A stretch of 64,000 nucleotides of DNA from Marinomonas profundimaris (GCF_000508165.1 NZ_AYOZ01000045.1:124001-188000); one strand, 5' to 3'. Shown: positions 8,930 through 18,084, counted from the stretch's first letter. Notes: generated from the letters alone by a model not told the origin. Numbers and translations are program-made.

Positions 8930-9958
8930 ATGAAATTGGGATTTGTTACAAAAACTATTCTTACAAGCGCGACAGCAGCCGCTATCGCACTTTCTGCTAC
9001 TGGCGTATCCGCCGCAGACAGCCGCAATTATATCTTAGCAACAGCATCCACTGGTGGTACTTATTACCCTGTTGGTGTTGCCATTGCGACCTTAAGCAAA
9101 GTGAAGTTAGAGCCTAAATTCGGCCTTTCTGTCTCTGCAATCAGCTCTGCTGGCTCAGGTGAAAACATCAAACTATTACGAGAAGACCAAGCGCAATTCG
9201 CGATTCTACAAGGTCTTTATGGCGCATGGGCTTGGGACGGCGAAGGTCCATTTAAAAGCTCTGGCAAACAAACTGAGTTACGCTCTGTTTCTATGCTCTG
9301 GCAAAACGTAGAACACTTTGTTCTTAAGTCTGATCTTGCGAAAACAGGTACGGTTGCCGATCTAAAAAGCCTTGAAGGCACCAACAATAAGTTCTCTATT
9401 GGCAAAAAGAACTCAGGAACAGAAGGCTCTGGTCGTCAGCAGCTTAAAGGCTTAAACATCGACCCTGACAAATTCAGTCTTGCTTATATGGGTTACGGTG
9501 CCAGCGCCGACGCCATGCAAAACGGCAATATTGAAGGCATGAACACACCTGCAGGCGTGCCTGTTAGTGCGGTAACGCGTCTTTATGCGTCCATGGGCGA
9601 TAAGGTCAAAGTACTGGATTTCACTGACGAACAAATCAAAGAAGCAAACGGTAACTACGAGCTGTGGACGCGTTATGTCATTCCAGCAAACACTTACCCA
9701 GGCCAGACTAAAGACATCAATACTGTCGCTCAGCCTAACTTCTTAGCCGCTCGTGCGGATTTGTCTGAAGATGATGTGTATCAATTGACCAAATCTCTTT
9801 ATGAAAACTTACCTTACTTAAGTGCGATTCATAAAGCGACATCCGTTATGTCTATTGAGAAAGCTATTTCAGGCCTTCCAGTACCACTTCACCCAGGCGC
9901 AGCGCGTTACTACCGTGAACGCGGCATTAACATTCCTGCTCGCCTAATCGCAGAGTAA
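8930..9958 (+). CDS. TAXI-family TRAP transporter solute-binding protein
   Basis: A 342-residue periplasmic binding protein of the TAXI class. The signal peptide is roughly residues 1-28, ending GVSAA. The mature start ILATASTGGTYYPVGVAIATL is the hallmark of TAXI receptors, followed by SSAGSGENIKLL and QFAILQG, and later YMGYGASADAMQNGNIEG and HPGAARYYRERG. The start at 8930 has GGAG 9 nt upstream. An in-frame ATG at 8897 would put 11 residues before the signal peptide. It captures the solute for the fused permease encoded next. Ligand unknown; known TAXI ligands include glutamate-like dicarboxylates. Confidence 0.93.
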   Translation: MKLGFVTKTILTSATAAAIALSATGVSAADSRNYILATASTGGTYYPVGVAIATLSKVKLEPKFGLSVSAISSAGSGENIKLLREDQAQFAILQGLYGAWAWDGEGPFKSSGKQTELRSVSMLWQNVEHFVLKSDLAKTGTVADLKSLEGTNNKFSIGKKNSGTEGSGRQQLKGLNIDPDKFSLAYMGYGASADAMQNGNIEGMNTPAGVPVSAVTRLYASMGDKVKVLDFTDEQIKEANGNYELWTRYVIPANTYPGQTKDINTVAQPNFLAARADLSEDDVYQLTKSLYENLPYLSAIHKATSVMSIEKAISGLPVPLHPGAARYYRERGINIPARLIAE

Positions 9959-9977
9959 TATAGTCACTCTTGTTATC

Positions 9978-9999
9978 GCGCCGTACTTCTGTACGGCGC
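9978..9999 (+). other. intergenic stem-loop between binding-protein and permease genes
   Basis: A perfect 9-bp stem (GCGCCGTAC / GTACGGCGC) closes a TTCT tetraloop 20 nt after the binding-protein stop. The sequence after it is T-rich but not a clean U-run. Such a hairpin typically stabilises the upstream mRNA or causes partial termination, giving more binding protein than permease. It also argues against the TTG-initiated extension of the permease frame, which would be translated through the stem. Confidence 0.65.
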
Positions 10000-10044
10000 T
10001 TCTTTGCGTTATTTGTTTTTTGCACACATAAAGGTAGCTTGTCT

Positions 10045-12168
10045 ATGACTGCTTCATCGCAACCAGCCGCACCTCAAGAAATCAATCTTGAGGAATTTGA
10101 AACCAAACACCGCTCTGGGCCTTGGTTAAATCGCTTTGTTTTTACGCTCTCCATTTTCCTAGCGGTTGCTCATATCTACATCAATACCATCGCTACATTA
10201 CCAGAACTTTGGGTTTCAGCCTTTCATTTCGCGGGCTTTGGTACCTTATGTGCCTTACTCATTCCAGCCAATCCGAAATGGCGCGAAAGCAAAATCGCCA
10301 TGTTATGCGACGGTGCCATTGTGCTCGCCTTAATCGGGATGGTGCTTTACATCATTTTCTTTGAAGACGCCCTCTACGCCAGAGGCGTGACATTTAACAA
10401 TGCCGATTGGATCGTCTCCAGCGTGACCGTTCTTCTCGCGCTTGAACTCATTCGCCGCACAAGTGGTTGGTTTATTCCTTTCCTTATCATCATTGCACTT
10501 ACTTACGTCGTGCTTTGGGGGCAATGGCTTGGCGGCATGTTTACCTTTCCTGGATTGAGTGTAGAAACCTTACTGTACAGAAGCTTTTTTAGCACCGACG
10601 GTATGTTTGGTTCCATCTCTCGAATCTCATGGAGCTTTGTCTTCATGTTTATTTTATTCGGCGCCTTTTTAGTGAAATCCGGTGCTGGCGACTTTATTAT
10701 TGACCTGTCTCGATCACTTGCCAGTAAGATGATTGGCGGACCCGGTTTCGTAGCCGTTCTGGGTTCTGGCTTGATGGGTTCGGTTTCAGGCTCCTCTGTT
10801 GCCAATACCGTCTCCACAGGGGTTATTACGATTCCTCTGATGCGAAAAGCTGGCTTTCCCGCTCGATTCGCTGCTGGTGTAGAAGCCGCGGCGTCAACCG
10901 GTGGGCAATTGATGCCACCAGTGATGGGTGCTGGGGCGTTTATCATGGCGTCGTATACCCAAGTGTCCTACGTCACCATTATCAGTGTCGCGGCCATTCC
11001 AGCCTTGTTGTATTTCCTTTCAGTTGGTTTCTTTGTACGGGTTGAAGCCAAACGCAGCAAGGTAATTGCAACAGAAAGCGATGACGCCGTTAACATGTCA
11101 CAAGTACTAAAGAATGGCTGGCATCACATCGTGCCATTGGCGGTTCTCGTCACATTATTGGTTCAAGGCTTCACACCAACTTACGCAGCAGGAATTAGTA
11201 TTCTTGCTGTTATTGCCGCGTCGTTTTTGTCTAGCAAACACAGAATGGGCCCAGCGGCCGTACTTGATGCCATGGCACAAGGCGCTAAAAACATGTCGAC
11301 CACCGCGGTTTTGCTCGTCGGTATTGGCTTGGTGGTTAACGTAATCAGTACGACAGGCGTTGGTAACACCTTCTCACTGTTGATCACGAACTGGGCGGGG
11401 GGGAGCCTTTTCTTCACCATCATCCTTGTTGCAATTGCGTCTTTGATTCTCGGCATGGGGTTGCCTGTAACAGCGTCTTATATTGTTTTGGGTACGCTTT
11501 CTGCGCCAGCCTTGTTCAATCTGATCGCGGAAGGGCAACTGCTGGATATGATGTCTGCTGGAAGCTTACCGGAAGCCGCAAGCGCGATATTCATGCTGGT
11601 CAATCCTTCTGCTATCGCGACGTTAGCGCAAGGCATGCCAATGGAACAAGCGCAGGCTTTGTTAGCGCAAGTGCCAGCCGACTTTAAAGGCATGTTAATG
11701 GATCAAGCGTTAGGTGCGCAGAGCGTTGCAATGATTTTAGTCACCGCTCACATGATCATCTTCTGGTTGTCTCAAGACAGTAACGTAACACCGCCTGTCT
11801 GTTTAACCGCGTTTGCCGCGGCCGCCATTGCGAAAACACCGCCGATGTTAACGGGCATGACCGCTTGGAAGTTGGCAAAAGGGCTTTATATTATTCCGCT
11901 TCTTATGGCGTATACGCCACTGATCGGTGGTGATACCCAAACGCTTCTACACCTTACTTTCTTCGGCATCTTTGGAATGTACGCACTGGTCGCAGCGATG
12001 GAAGGCTATTTGGAAGACAAGCTGTCTATTGTGACTCGAGTGATCGCCTTGGCGGCATCCGCCATGATGTTGTGGCCAAACCTCGCTCTTTGGATTCAAT
12101 GCATTGGTCTGGCCATTTTCCTAGTGTTGTTTGTTATCGGTAATAAATCGTACAAAAAGAACATGTAA
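10045..12168 (+). CDS. TRAP transporter fused permease (DctQ+DctM, TAXI-associated)
   Basis: About 707 residues with many hydrophobic segments. An N-terminal four-helix DctQ-like portion (to about residue 165) is joined to a DctM-like domain carrying FGAFLVKSGAGDF, GSVSGSSVANTVSTG and AAASTGGQLMPPVMGAGAF, motifs typical of TAXI-linked fused permeases. A second half repeats the elements (LGMGLPVTASYIVLGTL; TPPVCLTAFAAAAIAKTPP). It imports the solute delivered by the preceding protein using the sodium gradient. The start at 10045 has AAGG 10 nt upstream. The frame can be read back to a TTG at 9970, but that crosses the stem-loop. A strong terminator follows. Confidence 0.92.
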   Translation: MTASSQPAAPQEINLEEFETKHRSGPWLNRFVFTLSIFLAVAHIYINTIATLPELWVSAFHFAGFGTLCALLIPANPKWRESKIAMLCDGAIVLALIGMVLYIIFFEDALYARGVTFNNADWIVSSVTVLLALELIRRTSGWFIPFLIIIALTYVVLWGQWLGGMFTFPGLSVETLLYRSFFSTDGMFGSISRISWSFVFMFILFGAFLVKSGAGDFIIDLSRSLASKMIGGPGFVAVLGSGLMGSVSGSSVANTVSTGVITIPLMRKAGFPARFAAGVEAAASTGGQLMPPVMGAGAFIMASYTQVSYVTIISVAAIPALLYFLSVGFFVRVEAKRSKVIATESDDAVNMSQVLKNGWHHIVPLAVLVTLLVQGFTPTYAAGISILAVIAASFLSSKHRMGPAAVLDAMAQGAKNMSTTAVLLVGIGLVVNVISTTGVGNTFSLLITNWAGGSLFFTIILVAIASLILGMGLPVTASYIVLGTLSAPALFNLIAEGQLLDMMSAGSLPEAASAIFMLVNPSAIATLAQGMPMEQAQALLAQVPADFKGMLMDQALGAQSVAMILVTAHMIIFWLSQDSNVTPPVCLTAFAAAAIAKTPPMLTGMTAWKLAKGLYIIPLLMAYTPLIGGDTQTLLHLTFFGIFGMYALVAAMEGYLEDKLSIVTRVIALAASAMMLWPNLALWIQCIGLAIFLVLFVIGNKSYKKNM

Positions 12169-12187
12169 GCAAGTCACTTCGAATCAA

Positions 12188-12227
12188 AAAAAAGGGCATC
12201 TCTTCTTATGAAGAAATGCCCTTTTTT
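12188..12227. terminator. bidirectional intrinsic terminator
   Basis: AAAAAAGGGCAT pairs with ATGCCCTTTTTT around an inner TCTTC / GAAGA stem with a TTAT loop. A- and T-runs on both arms make it work in both directions. It serves the TRAP permease on plus and the M23 peptidase gene (stop at 12257) on minus. Confidence 0.9.
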
Positions 12228-12256
12228 ATGGTTAGCGTTTGCACACTATGACAAGG

Positions 12257-13672
12257 TTAATCTAGCTCAGAATCGGCCCCTTGATCCGAACCATCCTCAG
12301 CGACCTGAACATCGTCTTGAGCGCCTTCCATCATGCCTTGCCAGTATTGAACATTCGCATTGTATTCGGCCCGTTTGTCAGCCGGAATAGACTGGGTCGT
12401 TGGAATATCAGTGGTCATTGGATTAACAGGACGACCTCTTATGTGCAGTTCATAATGCAAATGCGCGCCCGTTGTTCGACCAGTGTTGCCAGACAACGCA
12501 ATCACTTGACCTCGTTTGATCTTCTGCCCCTTTTTAACCAAGATTTTACTCAAGTGAAGAAAGCGTGAACTATAAGGTCCGGTGTAATCAATAACGACGT
12601 ATTTGCCTGCGTATTTGTGTGTCGCAACACGAGTGACCACGCCGTCTCCTGTTGCCAAAACCTCAGTGCCAGACGGCGTTGCCAAATCGACCCCATTATG
12701 TGGCGCGGGATGGCCGGTAATGGGGTGTAAACGGTGCGCGTTAAACGGCGAGCTAATACGATACTGTTTGTGCGTTGGCCAACGTAATAACGACGGCGTT
12801 AAACTGTTGCCATCTCGATCATAAAATCGACCATCAGAATGCAAGAACGCACTGTAAGTTTGTCCTTTCACCGTTATCTCTAACGCCTCTAACTGATCTT
12901 CTCCCACTTTAACGCCGTCAATGCTGCCACTTTTGATAATGACGCTAAAAGCATCGTGGACTCGCAGGTCTTTACGAAAATTCACCCGCCCTTTGAGAAC
13001 ATCGTGAATGAGTAAAATATTCGTATCTGACAAACCTACTTTTTTAGCAGACAAGTAAAAATTGCCTACAATCTCACTGTGTACGGCGTTATGAGTGTAC
13101 GTTATAGGGGTAATGTGCTCTTCGTAGCTAAAGCCACCATTCTCATGACGAACATAAGACACACTTTTACTGATGTCGATTCGACGAGTCAGCTTCGTCA
13201 ATTCACCGTCTTCGTCCAACTCAAAAGAAAACGCATCATTGGGTCTTAATGGTTCAAGTACCAAAAATTCTTGATCGGCTTCAAGCACCGCATACATAGA
13301 CTCACTCGACAGCCCTAAACTCGCAAAAATACGCGCCAAGGTATCGCCGGATTTAATGACGTATTCTATGGAAGGGATAGGTGCGATGACTTTTTCTACG
13401 TTCTGCAGAGGGTCAGTGGTAATTAGCGAATCGTAATTATTGTCTTCGTCCGTATTTAGACTCGGCGCTACTTTGCTCGGCGCTGTTGTGCTTTTGCTAT
13501 TGTTGGCACTTGGTATTACGTAGTCATCTGGATTTTCAGTGGGCGATACAAGCGCTCTATAAACAAACAACAAAACAACAAAAACAAGACCAATGATCGA
13601 TAACCAAGCTCGCGGGCCTGACAAAGCCCAACGCGAAAGGCGGGTAATAAACTGCATAAATATAAAACTCAT
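12257..13672 (-). CDS. M23 family peptidoglycan endopeptidase, OapA/MepM-like
   Basis: A 471-residue cell-wall hydrolase anchored by one N-terminal membrane helix (about residues 23-42). After a low-complexity linker comes a LysM/OapA-type region (YVIKSGDTLARIFASLGL). The C-terminal M23 domain has the zinc ligands in PHNGVDLA and HLHYELH, together with TGRTTGAHLHYE. It should cut peptide cross-links in the periplasm, as MepM does. The last 50 residues are acidic and not part of the peptidase core. Neither possible ATG (13672 or 13657) has a clear ribosome-binding site, so the exact start is uncertain. Confidence 0.9.
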   Translation of the reverse strand: MSFIFMQFITRLSRWALSGPRAWLSIIGLVFVVLLFVYRALVSPTENPDDYVIPSANNSKSTTAPSKVAPSLNTDEDNNYDSLITTDPLQNVEKVIAPIPSIEYVIKSGDTLARIFASLGLSSESMYAVLEADQEFLVLEPLRPNDAFSFELDEDGELTKLTRRIDISKSVSYVRHENGGFSYEEHITPITYTHNAVHSEIVGNFYLSAKKVGLSDTNILLIHDVLKGRVNFRKDLRVHDAFSVIIKSGSIDGVKVGEDQLEALEITVKGQTYSAFLHSDGRFYDRDGNSLTPSLLRWPTHKQYRISSPFNAHRLHPITGHPAPHNGVDLATPSGTEVLATGDGVVTRVATHKYAGKYVVIDYTGPYSSRFLHLSKILVKKGQKIKRGQVIALSGNTGRTTGAHLHYELHIRGRPVNPMTTDIPTTQSIPADKRAEYNANVQYWQGMMEGAQDDVQVAEDGSDQGADSELD

Positions 13673-14080
13673 TAAACAAAAAGTGGCTCACAGAGAACCT
13701 GACTGCGTGCTAACGTTCTGGTCGCACACGTTCTCGATTTATGACAAAAACAGTCCCACACTTTGTAACATGTGTTTTTTCCTTGCCACTGTTGGAGTGC
13801 GAATAATCACAGTCCGTACCCATTTCAGCGATTGTTTTACACAATCAATACGAAACAGGCATCTATAGCGTATTTTTTGGCGTAGAATACGGCATTTTAC
13901 CCCCTAAAGAAATACTTAAGCCTTTGAAACCATGGCTAATCTTGCTTATTTTTTAATCATATCGTTCCACCCTCAAATCCGCGTGATGATCTTAATCAAA
14001 CAAGCGTAAAATCATTGGACGCTCATAGTTGCGCTACGTAATATAAAGCTCGTCTTTTTTCACGGATTAGATTCAAGCTT
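13673..14080. other. 408-nt divergent spacer, peptidase / fdhD
   Basis: No credible gene is seen; the reading frames that cross it have no ribosome-binding site and no recognisable product. It contains a perfect palindrome at 13830-13846 (GATTGT, 5-nt spacer, ACAATC) that could be an operator, and the fdhD promoter listed separately. Confidence 0.6.
14015..14044 (+). promoter_or_regulatory. sigma-70-like promoter of fdhD
   Basis: TTGGAC at 14015-14020 and TAATAT at 14039-14044 are separated by 18 nt and lie 36 nt upstream of the fdhD start codon. This is the best -35/-10 match in the spacer; seen in sequence, not tested. Confidence 0.5.
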
Positions 14081-14932
14081 ATGTCAGAGTCGCCTCTTTC
14101 TTTTACCCATTACCGACCGACTACTTTTGGCCGTTGCGACACACCACAAAACACCTCAGCGCGTTTAGAATCGGCCGACCTTGTTGAAGAAGTTCCTTTG
14201 GCCATTAGCATTAACGACATTGCATACGCCGTCATGATGGTCACACCTGTGCATTTAGACGCATTTGTCATCGGCTTTTCTCGCAGTGAAGGCATCATTG
14301 AGCACCTCAATGAAATACGAGACATCGAAACACAACACACCCAAACATCACCAAACATTGACAGCATCGCGATCAACCTAGAACTAAGCCCGCGTCGCCT
14401 CGCTCAATTTAAACAAAAAAAGCAAACACACCTTGGCGCAACCGGATGTGGCTTATGTGGCATAGAGTCTTTGGCCCAAGCGATTCCGATACTGCCGACA
14501 CTGCCGCCAAGCCACTCCGTTCAAGAAACCACCTTGCTCTCATTACGACCGCGCTTAGCGGCACACCAAATACTGGGTAACAAAACCGGTGCGGTTCATG
14601 CGGCATTGCTATTATCGCCAGAAGGAGAACCTATGATGTGCATGGAAGACATCGGACGACACAATGCACTGGATAAAGTCATTGGTTATGCCCTTCAGCA
14701 CGATATAAACTTACACAACCACAGCGTATTAATGACAAGCCGATGCAGCACAGAGCTGGTTCAGAAAGCCGTTCGTGTCGGGCTTTCCAGACTGATACAC
14801 TTAGCGTCACCTAGTACGCTTGCCGTGAAGCTCGCTCAACATTACGGACTGACACTGATACATTTACCAAAGCAGGATGCGCCTCGAGTATTCGCTTCTT
14901 CATTCAAGTTAGAGGGAACAGACGATGAGTAA
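14081..14932 (+). CDS. fdhD: formate dehydrogenase accessory sulfurtransferase FdhD
   Basis: A 283-residue FdhD. The diagnostic GATGCGLCGIESL (about residues 121-133) holds the cysteine pair that relays sulfur from IscS to the molybdenum cofactor. GAVHAALLLSPEG, EDIGRHNALDKVIG and MTSRCSTELVQKA are also typical. The stop overlaps the start of the molybdoenzyme gene by 8 nt, so translation is probably coupled and the downstream enzyme is the likely client. The start at 14081 lies 36 nt after a sigma-70-like promoter; its ribosome-binding site is weak. Confidence 0.93.
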   Translation: MSESPLSFTHYRPTTFGRCDTPQNTSARLESADLVEEVPLAISINDIAYAVMMVTPVHLDAFVIGFSRSEGIIEHLNEIRDIETQHTQTSPNIDSIAINLELSPRRLAQFKQKKQTHLGATGCGLCGIESLAQAIPILPTLPPSHSVQETTLLSLRPRLAAHQILGNKTGAVHAALLLSPEGEPMMCMEDIGRHNALDKVIGYALQHDINLHNHSVLMTSRCSTELVQKAVRVGLSRLIHLASPSTLAVKLAQHYGLTLIHLPKQDAPRVFASSFKLEGTDDE

Positions 14933-17252
14933 AAAAACCGATTTTTACACGCCATACAAAGGACCGGCTGGCGGATGGGGAGCCTTACAAAGCACAACCA
15001 AACATTGGCTACAAAGCGACAATGCCGTCCGAAACATCAACACCTTACTCAAAACCAACCAGCCACATGGCTTTGATTGCCCAGGTTGTGCTTGGGGTGA
15101 AAAACACGATCCGGCCAAAATACGCTTTTGTGAAAACGGTGCGAAAGCCGTTAACTGGGAAGCCACATCACGTAAAGTAGACGCCGCTTTTATGGCAGAG
15201 CACAGCGTAAGTTGGCTAAATACTCAGAGCGATTACTTCCTTGAATACCAAGGTCGGCTCACCGAACCCATGCGTTACAACCGAGAAACCGATCACTACG
15301 AAGCGATTTCTTGGGAGCAAGCTTATCAACACATTGCCGACACACTAAAAGCCCAATCAAATCCAGACAACGTCGCGTTTTACACGTCCGGTCGAGCCAG
15401 TAATGAAGCGGCGTTTCTTTATCAATTATTTGCTCGCGCTTATGGCACCAATAACTTTCCAGATTGTTCCAATATGTGTCACGAAGCCAGCGGTTATGCG
15501 CTCACCAGCAGCATCGGCATTGGCAAAGGCACGGTAGAAATTGACGATTTTGAACGCGCTGACGCGGTCTTTGTTTTCGGTCAAAATCCGGGAACAAACC
15601 ATCCACGCATGTTAGAAACATTAAAAGAAGTCGTGCAACGTGGCGCGCACTTGTTCAGTTTCAATACCTTGCACGAACGTGGGTTAGAGCGCTTTCAAAA
15701 CCCACAAAATCCCATTGAAATGCTCACCAACGGTTCAAAGCCCACCAACACCGGTTATTTTTGTCCAAAAATTGGCGGTGACATGGCCGTCGTTCGCGGT
15801 ATGGTTAAAGTCCTCATCGATTTAGAAGCCGAGGCACAGAAAGAAGGGGACGCGGTTTTTGATCACGACTTTATTAATGAACACACTCAAGGTTTAGACG
15901 CCTATCTTGAGCAAGTAAAACAAACGCCATGGGCTGAAATTCTCCAACAGTCGGGCCTGACAAAAGAAGAAATCACCTACACTGCAACCGTGTATGCCAA
16001 CGCCAACAGCGTGATTATTACCTGGGCAATGGGCATTACTCAGCATCATCATTCCGTGGCAACTATTCATGAAATGGTCAACCTAATGGCCTTGCGCGGC
16101 AATTTAGGCAAACCGGGCGCTGGCGTTTGTCCTGTTCGTGGTCACAGTAATGTTCAAGGCGATCGAACCATGGGCATTAATGAACGCCCTTCTCAGGCTT
16201 TTCTGGATGCTCTGGAAAAACGTTTTGATTTCACGCCACCACAAGAACACGGCTTAGCGGTTGTCGACACCATTCGCGCGATGCGCGATGGCAAAGTGGG
16301 TGTTTTTATCGCACTGGGTGGAAACTTCGCGGCGGCCACCCCAGACACTCAAGCCACAATGCACGCATTAACACAATGTCAGCTTACGGTTCAAATCAGC
16401 ACGAAACTGAACCGCTCTCACCTTGTAACAGGTACAGAAGCCATCATCTTGCCTTGCCTTGGTCGAACCGACATTGACCATCAAGAAAAAGGCCAACAAA
16501 AAGTCACCGTGGAAGATTCGTTCAGTATGATTCACGCCTCTGGCGGCGTATTAGAACCCTTGAGTAAAGAACAAAAATCCGAGCCTGCTATCGTCGCAGG
16601 ATTGGCCGCTGCAACGTTAGGGAACTTCCCAATCGATTGGATGGAAGCCGTTGGCGATTATGACATTATCCGTGAACACATCGCGGCCGTTGTGCCCGGC
16701 TTCAATGATTTCAACCAACGCATATTGCAAGACGGTGGCTTTTATCTCGGCAACAGCGCGAGAGAAAGACATTGGAAAACACCGGCAAACAAGGTGATTT
16801 TGCACACGCACATATTGCCTGAATCAATATTGCCAAAGCGTGCACAAGACTTGTTATCGGACAAAACTTTGATCATGCAAACCCTACGTTCACACGATCA
16901 ATATAACACCACAATTTACGGTATGAACGATCGTTATCGTGGTATTAAAGGCGAACGTAAAGTAGTCTTTATCAACCCAGCAGACATACAACGTTTGGGG
17001 TTTGTAGAAGGTCAAAGCGTCACTCTACGCTCACTATGGGATGATGGCGTAGAACGCAAAGTTAGCGGTTTCAAGCTGGTTCCTTATAGCATTCCGGCGG
17101 GCAACATCGCGTCGTATTATCCAGAAACCAATCCTTTAGTACCTTTAGACAGCCATGGTGAGTTCAGCAACACACCCACGTCTAAAAGTATTGCCATCGA
17201 ACTGGAAGCCTACGAAGAAGAAAGCAACGGCATCGCGGTTTCCTCGCTTTAA
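14925..17252 (+). CDS. FdhF/YdeP-family molybdopterin oxidoreductase
   Basis: A 775-residue molybdenum bis-MGD enzyme of the YdeP branch. It begins with the branch-specific PAGGWGALQSTTKHWL and DCPGCAWGEKHDPAKIRFCENG, then the core FYTSGRASNEAAFLYQLFARAYG and CSNMCHEASGYAL, whose cysteine is the probable Mo ligand. Also present are VRGHSNVQGDRTMGI and a C-terminal MoCo-binding domain (TIYGMNDRYRGIKG). No N-terminal four-cysteine iron-sulfur motif of the FdhF type is obvious. No electron-transfer or membrane subunit is adjacent. YdeP in E. coli is linked to acid resistance, and the substrate is not established. Overlap with fdhD implies sulfurated cofactor is needed. Confidence 0.88.
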   Translation: MSKKTDFYTPYKGPAGGWGALQSTTKHWLQSDNAVRNINTLLKTNQPHGFDCPGCAWGEKHDPAKIRFCENGAKAVNWEATSRKVDAAFMAEHSVSWLNTQSDYFLEYQGRLTEPMRYNRETDHYEAISWEQAYQHIADTLKAQSNPDNVAFYTSGRASNEAAFLYQLFARAYGTNNFPDCSNMCHEASGYALTSSIGIGKGTVEIDDFERADAVFVFGQNPGTNHPRMLETLKEVVQRGAHLFSFNTLHERGLERFQNPQNPIEMLTNGSKPTNTGYFCPKIGGDMAVVRGMVKVLIDLEAEAQKEGDAVFDHDFINEHTQGLDAYLEQVKQTPWAEILQQSGLTKEEITYTATVYANANSVIITWAMGITQHHHSVATIHEMVNLMALRGNLGKPGAGVCPVRGHSNVQGDRTMGINERPSQAFLDALEKRFDFTPPQEHGLAVVDTIRAMRDGKVGVFIALGGNFAAATPDTQATMHALTQCQLTVQISTKLNRSHLVTGTEAIILPCLGRTDIDHQEKGQQKVTVEDSFSMIHASGGVLEPLSKEQKSEPAIVAGLAAATLGNFPIDWMEAVGDYDIIREHIAAVVPGFNDFNQRILQDGGFYLGNSARERHWKTPANKVILHTHILPESILPKRAQDLLSDKTLIMQTLRSHDQYNTTIYGMNDRYRGIKGERKVVFINPADIQRLGFVEGQSVTLRSLWDDGVERKVSGFKLVPYSIPAGNIASYYPETNPLVPLDSHGEFSNTPTSKSIAIELEAYEEESNGIAVSSL

Positions 17253-17260
17253 CACAGAGC

Positions 17261-17299
17261 CACTGAGTCTGTTTTTCATTGCGATAAATAGACTCAGTG
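17261..17299 (+). terminator. inverted repeat after the molybdoenzyme gene
   Basis: CACTGAGTCT (17261-17270) and AGACTCAGTG (17290-17299) form a perfect 10-bp stem with a 19-nt loop that contains GTTTTT. It begins 9 nt after the stop. There is no U-run after the stem, so it may be a weak or factor-assisted terminator or an mRNA-stabilising hairpin. Confidence 0.45.
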
Positions 17300-17459
17300 A
17301 CGTAAGTCGTTAGTGTCATTTACTCTATAATTGAGACGCTCCTTAACGGCAAAGTTAATGTCTGCGAACTATTGAAATTAGCAAATAGTGTGGACGAATC
17401 AGGTTTGCTGTGCTTTTATTAAGCAAAAGAATAATAAAATATTCACCAGAGGACTCAAT

Positions 17460-17585
17460 ATGGAAAACGCATTCATCATCGATTTTTTTCATCTAACTGC
17501 GGTTGCCATTACTGTAATTTGCTTTTTGGTTATCAGTGGAAAGCGCGTCATTGAACTTTGCTCAGCAACAAACTCAAACAAATAA
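17460..17585 (+). CDS. small single-pass membrane protein, 41 residues
   Basis: The ATG at 17460 is preceded by AGAGGA with 6-nt spacing, a strong ribosome-binding site. The product is mostly one hydrophobic helix (about residues 10-26, HLTAVAITVICFLVIS) followed by a short polar tail (GKRVIELCS...). I do not recognise a family. A longer frame from a GTG at 17388 lacks a ribosome-binding site. It lies between the molybdoenzyme gene and the terminator of the opposite operon. The binding site and transmembrane pattern support a real small protein, but function is unknown. Confidence 0.5.
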   Translation: MENAFIIDFFHLTAVAITVICFLVISGKRVIELCSATNSNK

Positions 17586-17589
17586 CGCA

Positions 17590-17616
17590 TAAAAAAAACC
17601 GAGCAAATGCTCGGTT
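17590..17616 (-). terminator. intrinsic terminator of the phenylpropanoid operon
   Basis: On the minus strand AACCGAGC / GCTCGGTT forms an 8-bp stem with a 4-nt loop and runs straight into eight Ts. It lies 31 nt beyond the thioesterase stop and closes the seven-gene operon. On the plus strand it may also stop the small-protein transcript, with a weaker T-tract. Confidence 0.88.
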
Positions 17617-17647
17617 CTATTCCTTTTATATTCTGCATTACCAATGT

Positions 17648-18070
17648 CTAAGCTTCTTGAGAATTCCGCATTTTCAACCTAATTTGATCTGGAATCCGTT
17701 CCGATGCAAGACTGCCAGATTCATTCACACACGCCCAGACTCGCTTCTCCCAACACTCAACCGCTAAGTCACCGTCGTTAAACAATCGATGACGAATGCT
17801 AAAACTCGCGCGCCCTACTTCTATTACTTCGCTTTTAATGACGACGTTATCACCATATTTAGACGGTTTAAAAAACTGAGAGCGTGTGTCCACCATGGGA
17901 AAGCCCACGCCTTTTAGTTCATCTCGAATATACCGAAGAGTGAAACCCATTGCTTCGAATAACGCCCCCGTTGAAACATCAAAGAAAGCGAAATACCGTG
18001 GGTAAAAAACAATGTCCGCAGGGTCACAATCGCCCCACTCAATTCTTTGATGCCGTTCGTTGCTAAACAT
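17648..18070 (-). CDS. 4-hydroxybenzoyl-CoA-type thioesterase
   Basis: A 140-residue hotdog-fold thioesterase. The motif WGDCDPADIVFYPRYFAFFD matches the Pseudomonas 4-hydroxybenzoyl-CoA thioesterase signature, in which the Asp of DCDPA is catalytic. It is last in a seven-gene operon. In that setting it would release the free aromatic acid (for example 4-hydroxybenzoate or vanillate) from the aroyl-CoA produced by thiolysis. GGAGG lies about 9 nt before the ATG. The family is clear and the substrate is inferred from neighbours. Confidence 0.87.
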   Translation of the reverse strand: MFSNERHQRIEWGDCDPADIVFYPRYFAFFDVSTGALFEAMGFTLRYIRDELKGVGFPMVDTRSQFFKPSKYGDNVVIKSEVIEVGRASFSIRHRLFNDGDLAVECWEKRVWACVNESGSLASERIPDQIRLKMRNSQEA

Positions 18071-18084
18071 ACAAAAACCCTCCG

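Noticed and set aside
9970-10044. TTG-initiated 25-residue extension of the TRAP permease
   Set aside because: It runs through the intergenic stem-loop, has no ribosome-binding site and adds residues foreign to the family.
13593-13868. Plus-strand frame overlapping the M23 peptidase start
   Set aside because: Half is antisense to the peptidase gene and the rest is spacer; no ribosome-binding site or recognisable domain.
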